A stretch of 64,000 nt of DNA. Source: Ciborinia camelliae (taxonomy: Eukaryota; Ascomycota; Leotiomycetes; Helotiales; Sclerotiniaceae). Where the stretch lies: the NCBI GenBank assembly GCA_025890175.1, contig JANPYM010000011.1, positions 448,821-512,820 on the forward strand, written 5' to 3'. Position 1 is the stretch's first letter. The number at the start of each line of letters is the position of its first letter. This document shows, in pieces, positions 50,340 through 63,082 of this stretch. The notes beneath the pieces were generated by a model that made no database searches, was not told the origin of the DNA, and was given only the letters and a program-made list of their open reading frames with translations. A program made the translations under genes and the position numbers.

Positions 50340-52934
50340 ATGTCCCCACACGAAACTCCACCACGTCGTCATCATAGTGTCATTGGGAAACCACTCAGGG
50401 ATTGTCCAGCTGACGGAATACACACCCTCGTAGATCTACTCAACTACAGTGTCGATAGATACTCGCAATCCAATGCCACAGGAAGTCGCCAGAATTTAGG
50501 AACCACCGTGGTGGAAACCCCATCCAAAGATGCAAACCAGAAAAGAAAACCATGGACCATGTTCACAAGAGGGCCGTATGAATTCCATACCTATGTTGAG
50601 CTCAAGCGCAAAGTACGTGCTATTGGCTCAGGCTTAAGGCAGCTTGGAATGCAATCCGGAGAAAACTTTTACATCTATGGAGCTACGAGTGAGAACTGGT
50701 TGACATGTGCTCATGCTGCATCATCGCAATCGATGACCTTCGTTACAGCATACGAGAGCCTGGGAGTCGAAGGTCTCACGGCTTCGCTGCAAGCAACAAA
50801 GCCTAGGTCAGCTTTTGTGGATGAAAATCTCCTTCCCACACTTTCGAAGGCTATTTTAAGTCATGGTGCCTTCGATTTGAAATTCGTCATAGTAAATACC
50901 ACGGGTGCTTCTTCAAACACCAATGTACTATATGAATTCGGAAGACAACACCCGCATATTCTTCTTTTGACATTTGATCAACTGTATCGTCTTGGGCAGA
51001 TTTGCCCACATGAACCCAATCCGCCTCGCCCAGATGATCCATGCGCGATTTTCTACACTTCAGGCTCAACGGGTGGTCCCAAAGGCGTTCCAGTAACGCA
51101 AAAGGCCGTGGTAGCCGCTGGTTAGTACCTTAACTCTCTCAAAGCTCTGCCCATTTACAAAATCGCCATACTAATTTTTGATAGTAAGTGGACTTGATTC
51201 AATTATTGGGCAACATCTCAGCCCCAAAGATACATTTCTAGCGTTCCTGCCTCTCGCTCACGTTCTCGAATTCGCCTTTGAAAATGCATGTTTGTTTTGG
51301 GGTGTCACGATCGGCTACGGCAGTCCTAGGACATTGTTTGATGCTTCAATGCATCAGTGTCAGGGCGATCTACTTGCATTCCAACCTTCGTTTATGATTG
51401 GTGCCCCGGCCATCTGGGAAAAAATCAAAAGCGCAATCCATCTTGACATTGCAAATTCCAGCGACCAGCATCAAGAATCGTTCAATCGTTTGCTTCTTCA
51501 ACGAAGAGCCAGTATGATGAGCAAGTATTCCGGCTCATCCGAAAACCGTCTGGAAGCTGATGTTTTGCCTGAGGCTCAACATGTGGTTGGCAAGAACCTT
51601 CGTTTCGCTATGACGGGCGGTGCTCCAATCGCTGCTAGCACTCAAGAAATGATATCTGCAGCCGTTGCGCCGCTCATCAATGGTTATGGGCTTACCGAGA
51701 CCATGGCGTAAGTAGAGATAATCCACCGAATTTTCTCTCGGTATATCTTATTAACCATATGCTCCAGTATGGGCGGATTAATGAATCCCGCGGAATGGAG
51801 TCCCGATTATCTAGGCAGTATCCCGGCGTCCATCGAAATGAAACTTGTCGATCATCTTGATCTCGGCTATTCAACAAGAAGAGAACCACCACAGGGACAA
51901 ATCTACATCCGAGGAGCTAGTTGTTTCTCGGGTTACTTGAGTGGTCCGGATAATAATGCGGACGGTCCCCTCACAGTCGATGGATGGTTTGCCACTGGTG
52001 ATATTGGAGAATGGGTGGGCGAAACACATTTCAAAATCATCGATCGCGCCAAGAACCTCGTCAAATGTCTCAACGGAGAATATATTGCTATCGAGAAGGT
52101 ATGTATACATATTCTGCTTTTCTCTTCCATCAAAACAAAAGTCCTCCTTGTCCCCGGGAGCTGGGTGGGCGTCCCGACTAATGCAGCTTCGCAAATTCAT
52201 AGCTCGAATCCATCTACCGATCCGCGAGCCTGATTTCTAATTTATGTATCCACGCTTCTCCGCTGCGCTCTAAGCCGGTCGCCATCATTATTCCCGATCC
52301 AGCAGCTTTTTCTTATCAGCGAGTACAGTCGGCTCTTATAACGTCGCTATCTACACCACCATCTACACCACCGCGAGCGGAAATCCCGAAGCGGGATGAC
52401 TGGGCCCCGATACGCTTAGCTCTCATGCAGGAAATCCGCCAGATATGGTCTGAAGCTCATTTATCCGGCATGGAAATGCTCGAGGGGATTGTGATCGCCG
52501 AAGAAACTGAATGGACTCCGCAAAATGTAAGTACACATCTACATAATTTTACTCCATCCCCTCTCCATCCTCCATCCCCCTCTTCCCCCCAATCACATAA
52601 CCCAATCCTATCCACTGGGTCACGAATTCCAAGGTTGTTTCTTTCTTTCCTTCCTTATACAGCTTATCACATCACACCATATCATATCACCTTATTATTA
52701 CACCAACCAACCAACCAACCGCCCAACATAAATAAATAACCTCCACCTCCCCCTCCACTCTTTTCACCCACCTATCTACCCACCTTCCTACCTACCTAAT
52801 CTACCTACCCACCAACCCACCAATCTAACATTCCCCCCAAAAAATAGGGCATGGCCACCTCAGTCGGTAAACTGAACCGGAAATTCATCGCGCGAAAATA
52901 TGCGCGGGATATCGATGCCTTGCTAGGTATCTAG
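50340..52934 (+). CDS. Long-chain acyl-CoA synthetase-like AMP-binding ligase
   Basis: Five exons: 50340-51120, 51185-51707, 51768-52098, 52203-52526 and 52848-52934, giving 681 residues with all phases consistent. The ATP/AMP loop YTSGSTGGPKGVPVTQKA is about 239-256. Further motifs are YGLTETMAMGG (joined across intron 2), FATGDIGEW, IDRAKNLVKCLNGEYIAIEKLESIY and the C-terminal catalytic-lysine loop SVGKLNRKF. Size and motifs match fungal FAA1/FAA4-type ligases. There is no C-terminal SKL-type peroxisomal signal (ends LLGI). In an HR-PKS cluster it would activate a polyketide acid or a fatty-acid starter as adenylate/CoA (inference). The last intron is 321 nt and full of CCATCC/CCAACC microsatellite sequence, which is unusual. 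Confidence 0.93.
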
Positions 52935-53047
52935 ATAGGTATCTAGGTACTGCTTGCTAGTTACCTGTATTTTTGTGAGCTGCATAGGTAGGGGTAGGTA
53001 GGTGGATAGGTAGGTAGGGAGGTAGGTGGTAGGTAGGTGTAGATGGG

Positions 53048-53236
53048 ATATTCGAGGATTGGGGGATTGGGGGATGAGGGGATTGGGGGATTGGGGGATT
53101 AGGGGATGAGGGGATGAGGGGATGAGGGGATGAGGGGATGAGGGGATGAGGGGATGAGGGGATGAGGGGATTGGGGGATTGGGGGATTGGGGGATGAGGG
53201 GATGAGGGGATTGGGGGATTGGGGGATTGGGGGATG
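53048..53236. repeat. GGGGGATT / GGGGATGA minisatellite
   Basis: About 190 bp of alternating 8-10-bp units GGGGGATT and GGGGATGA; every unit has a run of four or five G on the plus strand, so strong quadruplex potential. Confidence 0.92.
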
Positions 53237-53803
53237 ATTCTATCAATCCATTCGCCGATTATAAATTCTTGTAGTGCATAGTGTATAGTGCATAGATTAT
53301 TGATTATTGATTGATGGATTGATGGATTGCCCGGTGTCCTATCATTCATTTATGAGAGTATCTTGATTTTATTTTTATTTTTATATTTATTTTTCTACCT
53401 AGATAGATAGATAGATACCTAGATACCTACTCTACATACCTACCTACATACCTATCCATCTACCTATCTATCTATCAATCTATCAATCTAAATACTACCC
53501 GAGAACTAGAACTAAAACTAGACTCGCGATAGTAATCGTAATAATGATAGTACTACAGTACCTACCTAGGTAATACCTACCCATCTAATCCCGGCCGGAG
53601 ATCTTTATAATAAATAAATAAAACAACTTGAAGGAGTGGTTTAGGGGGTAGGAAACCAGCCAATCGGCTGGTTTATTTTGTTTTGTTTTGTTTTGTTGGA
53701 TAAATTATGGTTTTATAAATCATGGTTATTATTAGGTAATATTATTAGGATTAGAACTCTTTTTTGGATTCCCCAAGCTTCCAAGCTTATCTAGCTTATA
53801 TAA

Positions 53804-54080
53804 CGGGATTGGATGGGACGGGATTGGATGGGATAGGATGGGATGGGATGGGATGGGATGGGATGGGATGGGATGGGATGGAATGGGATGGGATGGGATG
53901 GGATGGGATGGGATGGGATGGGATGGGATGGGATGAGATAGAATGGGATAGAATAAAATGAAATGAAATGGAATAGAATGAAATAGAATAAAATAAAATG
54001 GGATAAAATGAGATGGGATAGGATAAGATAAAATGGGATGGGATGGGATATGATGAATTGGATTGGATTGGATTGGATTC
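53804..54080. repeat. (GGGAT)n pentanucleotide array grading into GATAAAAT variants
   Basis: 53804-53935 is near-perfect GGGAT/GGATG. From 53936 on, units decay to AATGAAAT, AATAAAAT and GATTG. The same pentamer and strand occur in four other places in the window. Confidence 0.93.
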
Positions 54081-55019
54081 TCGTAACTAAATTAGAACAA
54101 ATTAGATTAGAATATATTAAATGAAAACGGAAAGTCTATCTATAGCTGGCGAAGACTGGTGGAGAGGTGAATGATATAGATTTAGATTTAGGTAGGTAGT
54201 AGTAGGTCATCTGTCGATCTAGTATCTATCTAGCTTATGGATACAAGATTCAGACGATGTATTGATGTGGTGATGTAGTGATATGGTGGATTATTTATGA
54301 AGCCGGATGCCGGATTACGGTTTCTAATATACCTTAGGTATCATTTTTAGGGGTATGTATATATGATGTGATCAAGTAGTAGCAGGGTGAATAAGGGTAG
54401 ACTCTGGTTTGAGTTTTTCCTATAGTACAGTAGGTATTATTATCTCGCGGATTCACACACATTTCTTGATTTTCCGGCGCTCTTAAAGTATTCAAGTTGA
54501 ATTCTTTGTTTAATAAATGGTTATGTTCTAATATTAAAGCGTCTTGACTACGACGACATGATACGAATGGATTACCTTCCTTGGCTAGAATTCGGGTCGG
54601 GTCTGGTCTGGTCTGCATCAGTCAGTCGAAATATTCTTTCTCAATGATAAATAAACAATGAGTGACTCCGACTCCGTCCGTCGCTGTGAATTACTTCACA
54701 TACACACTGGTCGATGAGAGTGGCCTTATTTTGAGAGATATTGATGGATGGATGGATAATAACTCAGTATGTATAATTTGTCTAAGTTGGTATGGAAATC
54801 TCTCTTGTCGTAGTAGTAGTAAAAGTAGTAGGAATAGCAGCAATAAACCTTAAGCCCATAAAAATCCAACGTTAAAAGAATGGATCTGAAAACAACAGAG
54901 GAAAAAAAGAAAGTAGCTCCTTCTTTCCAATCCATTATATCGCAGTATGAGCATAATCATAATGATAATGACCCCAGAAAAGAAATCCACAAATCCCATC
55001 TCATCTCACAACTCACAAC

Positions 55020-58000
55020 TCACTTCGCCGGTCCTTCCGCCGCGACAGCAGCAATAGCATCCCTCCTCTCCTCCAACTTCCCGACAACCTTCTCCGCCAA
55101 CGCCGTCAAGCTCTCTGCATACGTAATCTCCAGCACCGTAAGATCAATCTCCAACTCCATGCGAATCCAATTGCGCAACTCGATGGCACTCAGTGAATCC
55201 ACCCCATAGCTACTCAACGGTCTGGCGGGTTCAATCGCCTTATCCAATCGGAGCGTCTCCATAAATGCATCATTCAAAACATCCACCGTGGCCTGGAGAA
55301 TCTCTTGTGAAGAGCCCTTGTTCGCGAGCATCATGAGCAGCACTTGAATATTCTGCGACGCGCCACTTTTCCCACCCGCGGACTCGCCTGCCGCACCACC
55401 GATGACAAGACCCGAAAACCGCGCGTCGACGAGGATTTTTGAGCCCTGCTGTTGCGGAACGGCAATACTGGTTATGAGTTGGGGGCTGGGGGTCGTGCTG
55501 GGTTTTTCGGCGGGACATATTTGTTGCATGAGGGATACCCGCACGATTTTGTGGAAGAGGTTCTCGTTTATCGGCGTCCAGGCTGAGGTGTCAAGGTTCA
55601 CGAATAGATCGCTGTGTTCACTCATGTAGCCTATGTCTTCAATTGCACCAAGGTCGACGGAGATAGCACGTAGACCTAGCCCATTGCGGTAGGCGGCAAA
55701 GGCGTCGAGGAATGCATTGGCAGCCCTGAAAACTGCGTTAGTGTGGATTTTGATAGGTGTTGAATAGAGCCAGAGAGTTACTTACGCGTAATTGGCTTGA
55801 CCCTTTTGACCTACAACACCGGAAATACTTGACAGCATTGTAAAGAAATCAAGTTCGTTGCCATTTTCAAGGGCCGCGTTGTGGAGGTTCCATGTTCCTT
55901 GAACTTTGGAACTGATGGTCTGATGGTATTCCTGAATAGTCATATTTTCAAAAAATTGATCCTAGCATGCTGTTAGTTTATTGATAGGATTCAAAAGTTT
56001 GCATTACGTCTTACCCTTAATACCATAGCACCCTGTATGATACCACCGATTGGTTTGGAAGCCAACTTGAAAGCCCTGCGCACATCGTCAAAATTACTGA
56101 CATCTCCTCTCATCAAATCAATATGACATCCTTCAGCAGTGAGATCTCTAACAACTCCTTGGGATCTCTCGTCATCATATCCGCTGCGGCCCATGACCAC
56201 AAGACTTTTAGCACCAAGTTTGGCCAGATAAACTGCAAGACTACCACAGAGACCTTTCAGTCCACCGATAATCAAGATAGATCGGTCTTGAGGCAATGTG
56301 AGCTGGCGAATCGCAGGACGAATCTGGTTCAAGAATTAGCAAGTCGGTAATAATAGAAAGAACAGAGAACCTACCGAGACCTGTGCATTCTCAACACCCT
56401 TATCAGTAACAACAATCTTACCAATATGTGCAGCTCTCCGCATGTAGAGGAAAGCACCAGGAACATCTGTGTATGGGAAAGTAGTTGTAGGCGCGATGGG
56501 TTTTACATGACGGGCGAGAATCAATTCCATCAGTTGATCTAGGAGTTTCTTGATAACCGCATCCGACACGTGACGATGTGACATATCGAAGCATCGGTAA
56601 GATGCGTTGCGTCCGAATGGCTCCATGGATAGCTTATTTCGATCAAGCATATCTTTCTTGCCCAGCTCAACCATAGTGCCGCCTTCAGCAATACAACGCC
56701 AAGATTCGTCGAGAATGTCACCTGTGAGAGAGTTGAGAATGATGTCAACACCATGGCCATTGGTAGCTTCCATGAGTTTTGATGCGAATGCTGTTGTTCG
56801 CGAATTATAAATACGCGCGGCAGGAATACCAAGGTTGTCGATAAGAAATTGACGCTTTGTATCGTTACCGACAGTTACGTAGACTTCAGCACCTGCGTAA
56901 TGACATAGTTGGATGGAAGCTATGCCAAGACCTCCAGTTGCACTGTGAATCAAGACTTTCTTCCCTGGCTGAACGTCGGACAAGTTGAAAAGACTGTACA
57001 ATGCTGTAAGATAGACACTAGGCAGCGTTGAAGCTTCTTCAAAAGACATCCAGTCTGGAATATGTGCAGTGCGTTCAGTAGTGGCAATTATGCGATTTCC
57101 AAATGTACCCTTTTCGAAAACAAGAACTCTGTCGCCAACTTTATACATCTGAGAAGCTTTCGGACTGACCCTTTTAACTATGCCCGCTCCTTCAAGCCCA
57201 AGAAGTGTAGGGTTTTCGGGAACGATACCCATAGTGATAGCAACATCCTTGAAGTTAAGCCCAGCTGCGTGGAGCTCGACCTCAACACGGCCATTAGGCT
57301 CGTCAATTAATGGGAGCTCTCCCGATGCAACTTCACAGTATTGAAGTGAATCAACAGTGCCGATGCGCTCTGCAAAGAGTCTTACAGTGTTCTCGTTCTC
57401 GTGTAAAACTCCTTGAATTGCAGGTGCTCCATGCTCTCCAGCCTTCTCGGAATCATTGACAACATCGTAGGCTTTTAATCTTGCAACATAGATAACACCT
57501 TGTCTTTCAACATATTCGCTTTCAACGTGAGTCTTTAGCGGAGGCAATTTAAGAAGCTCGAGGACTTGAGAGATGCTCTTAGCGGCAAATGAGCTATCAG
57601 CTTTCTCGAGATCTAAGGTTGTAAAATTGATGGCGGGATTTTCGTTCCTGATCGTCCTAGAAAGACCATGGACCATGGCATTTTCTGGATTGGTGGGATT
57701 GATTTGAGATCCTGCAGTTAACCACAAAGTTTTAGCACCAGAGGCAACAAGAGATTGCAGTTTGGACCAGTTAGTGTCCGTCATGGTTGGAAAGATCGGA
57801 GCATCGAGCTCGTCCAACACAATACAAGTCTTTGTAGGTCCTGCTTCACATCCTGGACTAATGTTCCAGCCCAACTGATTCAATTCCTGCGCAAGTTTTT
57901 TTGTTCGTTGGGATGTCTTTCCAAACGAGAATATTTCGACAGCTTGTGTTGTTGATGCATGATTAGGATCTGGAACTGTGCATATGAATGCACCGCTGAT

Positions 58001-61000
58001 GATATTTGAAGAATCTTGAGATATATCAAGAATCTTTGTGAATCCAGTTTCCTTCAAAGAATCCGCCAGGTGCCTGGGACAAAGGTCTCCATTGACTGCC
58101 ATAATTCCATATGTGTCGGATACAACTACTAGATGACCCATAGGTACTAGAAGCTGCTTAGCGTTGTTCAAAACTTTTCTGATGTCTGAGTTGAACTTAG
58201 CACTCTAAAGATTATTAGCATGAATCTTTACTCGTCTAAGGCCGAACTTACGATGCGAAGAATCAAAAGGTCAACTGGCTCGCTCTCGACATCTGTACCT
58301 GTGCTCAAATCAAGCATACTAAATGATGCAGAACCAGAAGCGGGATATTTCTCTTGAATTTTCAAAAGATCTTTAGCATCGTTCGAAGAGTAATGATATT
58401 CTCGACAAGAAGAGCGAAGAGCTTGGTTGTCGATTGAACCCTCAAACCAAATACAATGATTATCGTGTGGGGCCATGTTGACCTCCCTCACTTTGAGATT
58501 TGGAGTTTTGTGGGAAACTAGGTCAAGAACACCATTCACAGAACGAAGTAAAGTCGCATCTCCACCGTCCTTATCTTCAACCTCCTTTGGTTCACGATCA
58601 ACAATGAATGTCGAAAGCCCAGAAGATGAGAGAAGAGTGACATCCGGCTTCCAATCAATACGACTATAAGCATGTGCAGCATATGGACTATCTGCAGTTG
58701 CTAGCTTGTAATAACGTAGCCCTTTTAGCTGAAGGATCTGGGAGCCTGAATCAACAGCATAAACTGAAGCATTAGATTTGTAGTTTTCAGTTGCTTCTCG
58801 CTTTCCTAGACCAACATATTCAGATGACGTTGTCGCTATTGCTGTCTCAATATCCGGTTGATGAGGATAGATTGTCAAATCATCGATGATAGCCGGAACT
58901 AGAACTGCACTGATTCCGGATCTCCTACCGGCCCAGAGTGAAGGTGCACAACTTTGCAAGCAACCATCAATAGCGGCAGGATGTAAAGGATAGGAGGACT
59001 GCTTGTACTCGGATTTTGGCTCTGTCACTGAGACCAAGCTCTGACTGGTTCTGGATCCAGAAACAGACTGAACTTGCAAATGCTTTTGAAAGGCGGGACC
59101 AAAGTTGTAACCAACATCAGTCATGGACTTGTACCACAACCTTCCTGGAACAGGATGTTTGAAAGTTCCGATTAGATTGGTGTCAACTTGTGACGGTTAG
59201 CAGCAAGAATGCAAATTTCAGAACAAAACTCACCAGGTGCTGGGGATTCATCCACACGGACTTGACCTGAGCTATGAGATACCCATACATCCCCTTGCAA
59301 ACTGAGGACCGCAAAGTTATACCAAGTGACATCTTTATCAGAAGGTGGCGCAAGATTGAGCATGAGCTTTCGAGGCTCCGATGTACTCTCAAACACCAGA
59401 GCCTTTGGGAATGTAACGTTACGCAAACGGAACTTTGGACTCTCAATCTTGGGTTTTGATTCAAGAGCAGTTAAAGCTTGGGCGGTTTGCCAAACAGCCT
59501 CAATTGCCATAGAAATGTAGCCTGCTGCTGGGAAGATGATATCAGAGCCCATCTATTAAGAGTCAGTAATATATGAATTACGAGACGTGAATGAACAAAC
59601 CTTGTGGTCAATAATCCATGGCACATCCTCCAGCTTGAGCGCTTTTTTCCATGAAGGGGCGTGCCAAGTAGTGCCCAGAATCTTGCTGCCAAGGAGGTCG
59701 TGATTAGGGAACATTCTGTATCGCCAATCTTTACTGGCTTCATTCTCGTACCAGTAATCGGTTGAGTGATTCCATGTATAGTTTGGAAGGTCGACAATCA
59801 CCTTAGGGGCGGCCAAAGGAAATTGTGATGTATTGTTCACCTTATTGAAGTTTACTGATCCACCTGTGATAAACATTTGACCCGAAACAGCCAGAAGAGT
59901 TTTCAAAGCTTCACGTCCACGGCTCCATGCCGAGAGGTAGGTGACATGAGCAGCCTGACCAGGAAGACTTTTCATGATTTGACTGATTGGCCCCGATAGC
60001 GCACCACTGGGACCAAGTTCAATGATGTAGTCTGCGGCTTCTGGAGTTGCCGTAAGCATTGCATCAACCGCTTGATTGAATGAAACAGGCGAAACCATGT
60101 TAGATTTCCAGTATGCAATGTCAGTTTCATCGTCACCCATTGCTCTTCCATAAACGGACGAAAACATAGATGCATTCCTGCCGCTTTGTTTTCGTGGGTT
60201 TGTATCTTGTTTGAGGAGCGTCTCGTACATCTCACCTACTTTATACATGTAAGGTGAGTGGTAAGCTAGGTCGACCAGTAGCAATCGACAGAAATGGCCA
60301 TCGTGGACAAGCTTGGAGCGTAATTCCTCCAACCCAGCTCTGGAGCCGGAAATAGTGACATTGCTTGGGCTATTGTAGCAAGCAATATGAACCGAGCCTT
60401 TGAGAGGTGCCAAATATGTTTGTACTTGTTCAGGTCCCAAACCGACAGCCATCATACCAACATTCTTGGTCGCACCTTGCGTTTCTTTTGCAGCCTTTCC
60501 CCTATAGTAGGCGATTTTGATAGCATCATCTTGACTAATTAGACCAGCTGCATATGCTGCAGCAATCTCACCCGAAGAATGACCAACGACACTCATAGCT
60601 TTGATTCCCCAATCTTCAATGACTGCCAAAAGAGCGAGTTGCAAAGCAGTGCATATGGGCTGAGAAAATTCTGGCTCACGTAACTTCTCGGGACTGATTG
60701 CTTCGACAAGAATTTCTAAGAAGTGTCAGCCAAAACGTATTTCTGTAACAGTATGGGAATTAATTACCATGAAGAGTCCACGATGGAGGATGAGCGCAGC
60801 CTTGTAATATACGGTCTAGGTGTTGAATCACTGATCTTGCAATATCAAAGTTCTCAATCAACTGTTTTCCCATTTGAGACCATTGGGCACCTTGGCCGGT
60901 GAATACTAAACCAATCTTTGGCGCCTTTGATCTCTTTTTCCCAGTTATAAGCATGTTCTTTTCTAAATCTGTTGATTTAGTAATGGCGAAACCGCGGAAG

Positions 61001-63082
61001 AAGTGACGGCTTCGACGCTCAGATAACGTAAATGCTAAATCATCGAGTGACACTTTGACAGATGGGTTCAGCAAGTGCTTGCGAAGAGCTGCAAAAGATT
61101 CATCAAGAGATGTTTCATCGTTAGCGGAAAATGGTAAAACCACAGGTCTTGTTGTCTTCTCATCATCTCCTAAAAGATCATCGAAGTCGCTACTATAGGA
61201 TGAGACATGGAAAGGACTATAATTTTTGATGAACTCGTCTGCACTTTCCAAGACAACATGTGCGTTACTTCCTCCATCTGAGATGGTCGTTAGTTGAATT
61301 CAGGACATTCAAATGCAGTTAAACTTACATCCGAATGAGTTGACAGATGCCCTCTTAGGGGCACCAGCTGGCCAAGGGAGCGAGGTTCGGCTTGCTTTGA
61401 CTTTTAAACCTGAGAAATCGACTAAACCATATGTCAGCTCATGATATTTTGAATGAAATATTCCTAGAATTGGCTTACTTTTTGGATTGGGGGTTATAAA
61501 AGTAGGATTGCCAGGAATAATTCCTTTTTCAAGGGCTAGAATAGCTTTTAGAAGACCTGAAATGCCTGCTGCTGGTTCCGAATGTCCAATGTTACTTTTG
61601 ATCTATATGCAGCCAAAGTTAGCTATGCAATGAGTTCGTGTATTGGTCTCACGCACCGAACCGATGATTAAAGGTTTTTCTGGCGACCGAGAAGGTGCAA
61701 AAACAGAGGCAACGCCAGAAACTTCGGTAGGATCACCAGCCTAGACAGTGTCAGCTTATGCAGTTTGAAGATCTGATTGAAAATACCTGAGTTCCAGTGC
61801 CATGGCATTCAAGATAAGTGGTACCGCTGAAGTCATCAATCCCAGCATTTGCATAGGCAGATATGATGGCTTCTGCTTGCGCTTCAGAGCTAGGACTTGC
61901 GATACCAGGTGTGTGTCCGTCACTGTTTGTGGCAGTACCTCTAATGACAGCTCTGATTGGATCCTTGTCCCTAATAGCGTCACTCAGTCGCTTTAAAATG
62001 ACAGTATTGACAGCTTCTCCTTTGATGTAACCATCTGCTTTAACATCGAAAGTATGGCATTTGCCACTTAAGGATGAGGCACCTTTCATAGGACCAGCTA
62101 TCTTAAATCAGTTTAATTCCCGCCATATCAAGAAGTACCACCGAAAGCTCAGTTAATCCACTTACAATCCATGTTATGTTCGGGACTAGAAGTCATATCA
62201 GTAAGTTTAGTCCGTTTCAACATGTTGGTTCTTCATACCTTAGATACAAATTGCAACCTGCAATAATTGCACCTTCAATCTCTCCAGTTTGTAAATAACG
62301 ACAGGCAACATCAAGAGAAACTAAACTCCCTGAACAAGCCGTATCAATAGTCATGCTATATGGCTGTCAGTATAAGTCTGATTACGTAGAACGTCTCAAC
62401 ATGCCTGGGTCCTTTAATATTTAAAAAGTGACTGATACGATTACTAAGAATAGCTCGTCCAACACCAATGGTAACGGAAGGAACTCTATCCTCAGGGTCT
62501 CTAGCCTGCATATCCGCATAGTCTATATAGCCATGATCAGTAATTAGTCACCTTGTTGTGATCGGTTCAAAGAAAGGATCGATGGGTGAACTTACCAACA
62601 GCATAACTGCCAACAAAACATCCTATTCTAGCTCCGGACACGTCTTCTAATGTCAACCCGGCATTTTCCATGCACTCATAAACAACTTCCAGAAGTTGTC
62701 TTTGTTGTGGATCCATGGCAATGGCATCTGCCCATGCCACCTCGAAAAATTCCGCGTCAAACTTCTTGGGGTCAATGTTCTCCAGCCACATTCCTCCTGG
62801 AGATCTCATGGTCTTTGGTTTCTTTGAGCCGTCATGATGACCACTCAAGCTAAATCTTGATTCGGGTGCTTCATTAGCTGCTATTCGTCCTGACTCCAGA
62901 AGTTTCCATAGGGCGGTAGGATTGTTGCTCTCTCCCGGTAAACGACAACCCATACCAATCACCGCGATTGGTTCTTGTACTGGTGGCATCTTTCTAGACT
63001 CTTGTGCAACCTGTTGCATGTTCTGGGATGACGCGACATAACTGTGTGCACGTCCCAAAGGACCGTCATTGTTGGCAACCAT
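55020..63082 (-). CDS. Highly reducing polyketide synthase (KS-AT-DH-degenerate MT-ER-KR-ACP)
   Basis: Sixteen exons: 63082-62596, 62522-62405, 62355-62239, 62185-62166, 62097-61787, 61740-61657, 61602-61479, 61421-61329, 61277-60768, 60715-59601, 59552-59234, 59186-58252, 58204-56375, 56323-56015, 55961-55786 and 55725-55020; 2417 residues, every junction in phase. KS: DTACSG Cys about 209, ECHGTGTQ His about 346, KSNIGH His about 386. [12 protein letters not shown] about 573, GHSSGE Ser about 668. DH: His about 992 ([11 protein letters not shown]), Asp about 1173 (AAIDGC). The MT region (about 1280-1480) lacks the SAM-binding Gx[17 protein letters not shown], about 1680-1995. [11 protein letters not shown], with SSISG and YAAAN catalytic parts. 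ACP: Ser about 2361 (GVDSLSA). No thioesterase or reductase follows the ACP, normal for HR-PKS, so a separate enzyme must release the chain. Exon 4 is only 20 nt and intron 2 is GC-AG. Divergent from the transferase-like hydrolase on the right. Confidence 0.96.
62356..62404 (-). other. GC-AG intron in the KS active-site codon region of the PKS
   Basis: 49-nt intron with donor AG|GCATGT and acceptor ATATAG, and a TACTGAC branch-like site about 10 nt before the end. Only this splice joins KGPS to MTIDTACSG in frame. There is no GT donor at the boundary. Confidence 0.85.

Larger units (their letters stand above)
52935..55019. other. Convergent intergenic region with long G-rich repeat arrays
   Basis: Between the stops of the ligase (+) and the PKS (-). 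It holds two arrays listed separately, TAGG/CCTA runs, and no gene. Open frames 52923-53349 and 53764-53961 are pure translations of the repeats. An AT-poor segment at 54300-54940 shows no coding motif. Confidence 0.7.
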
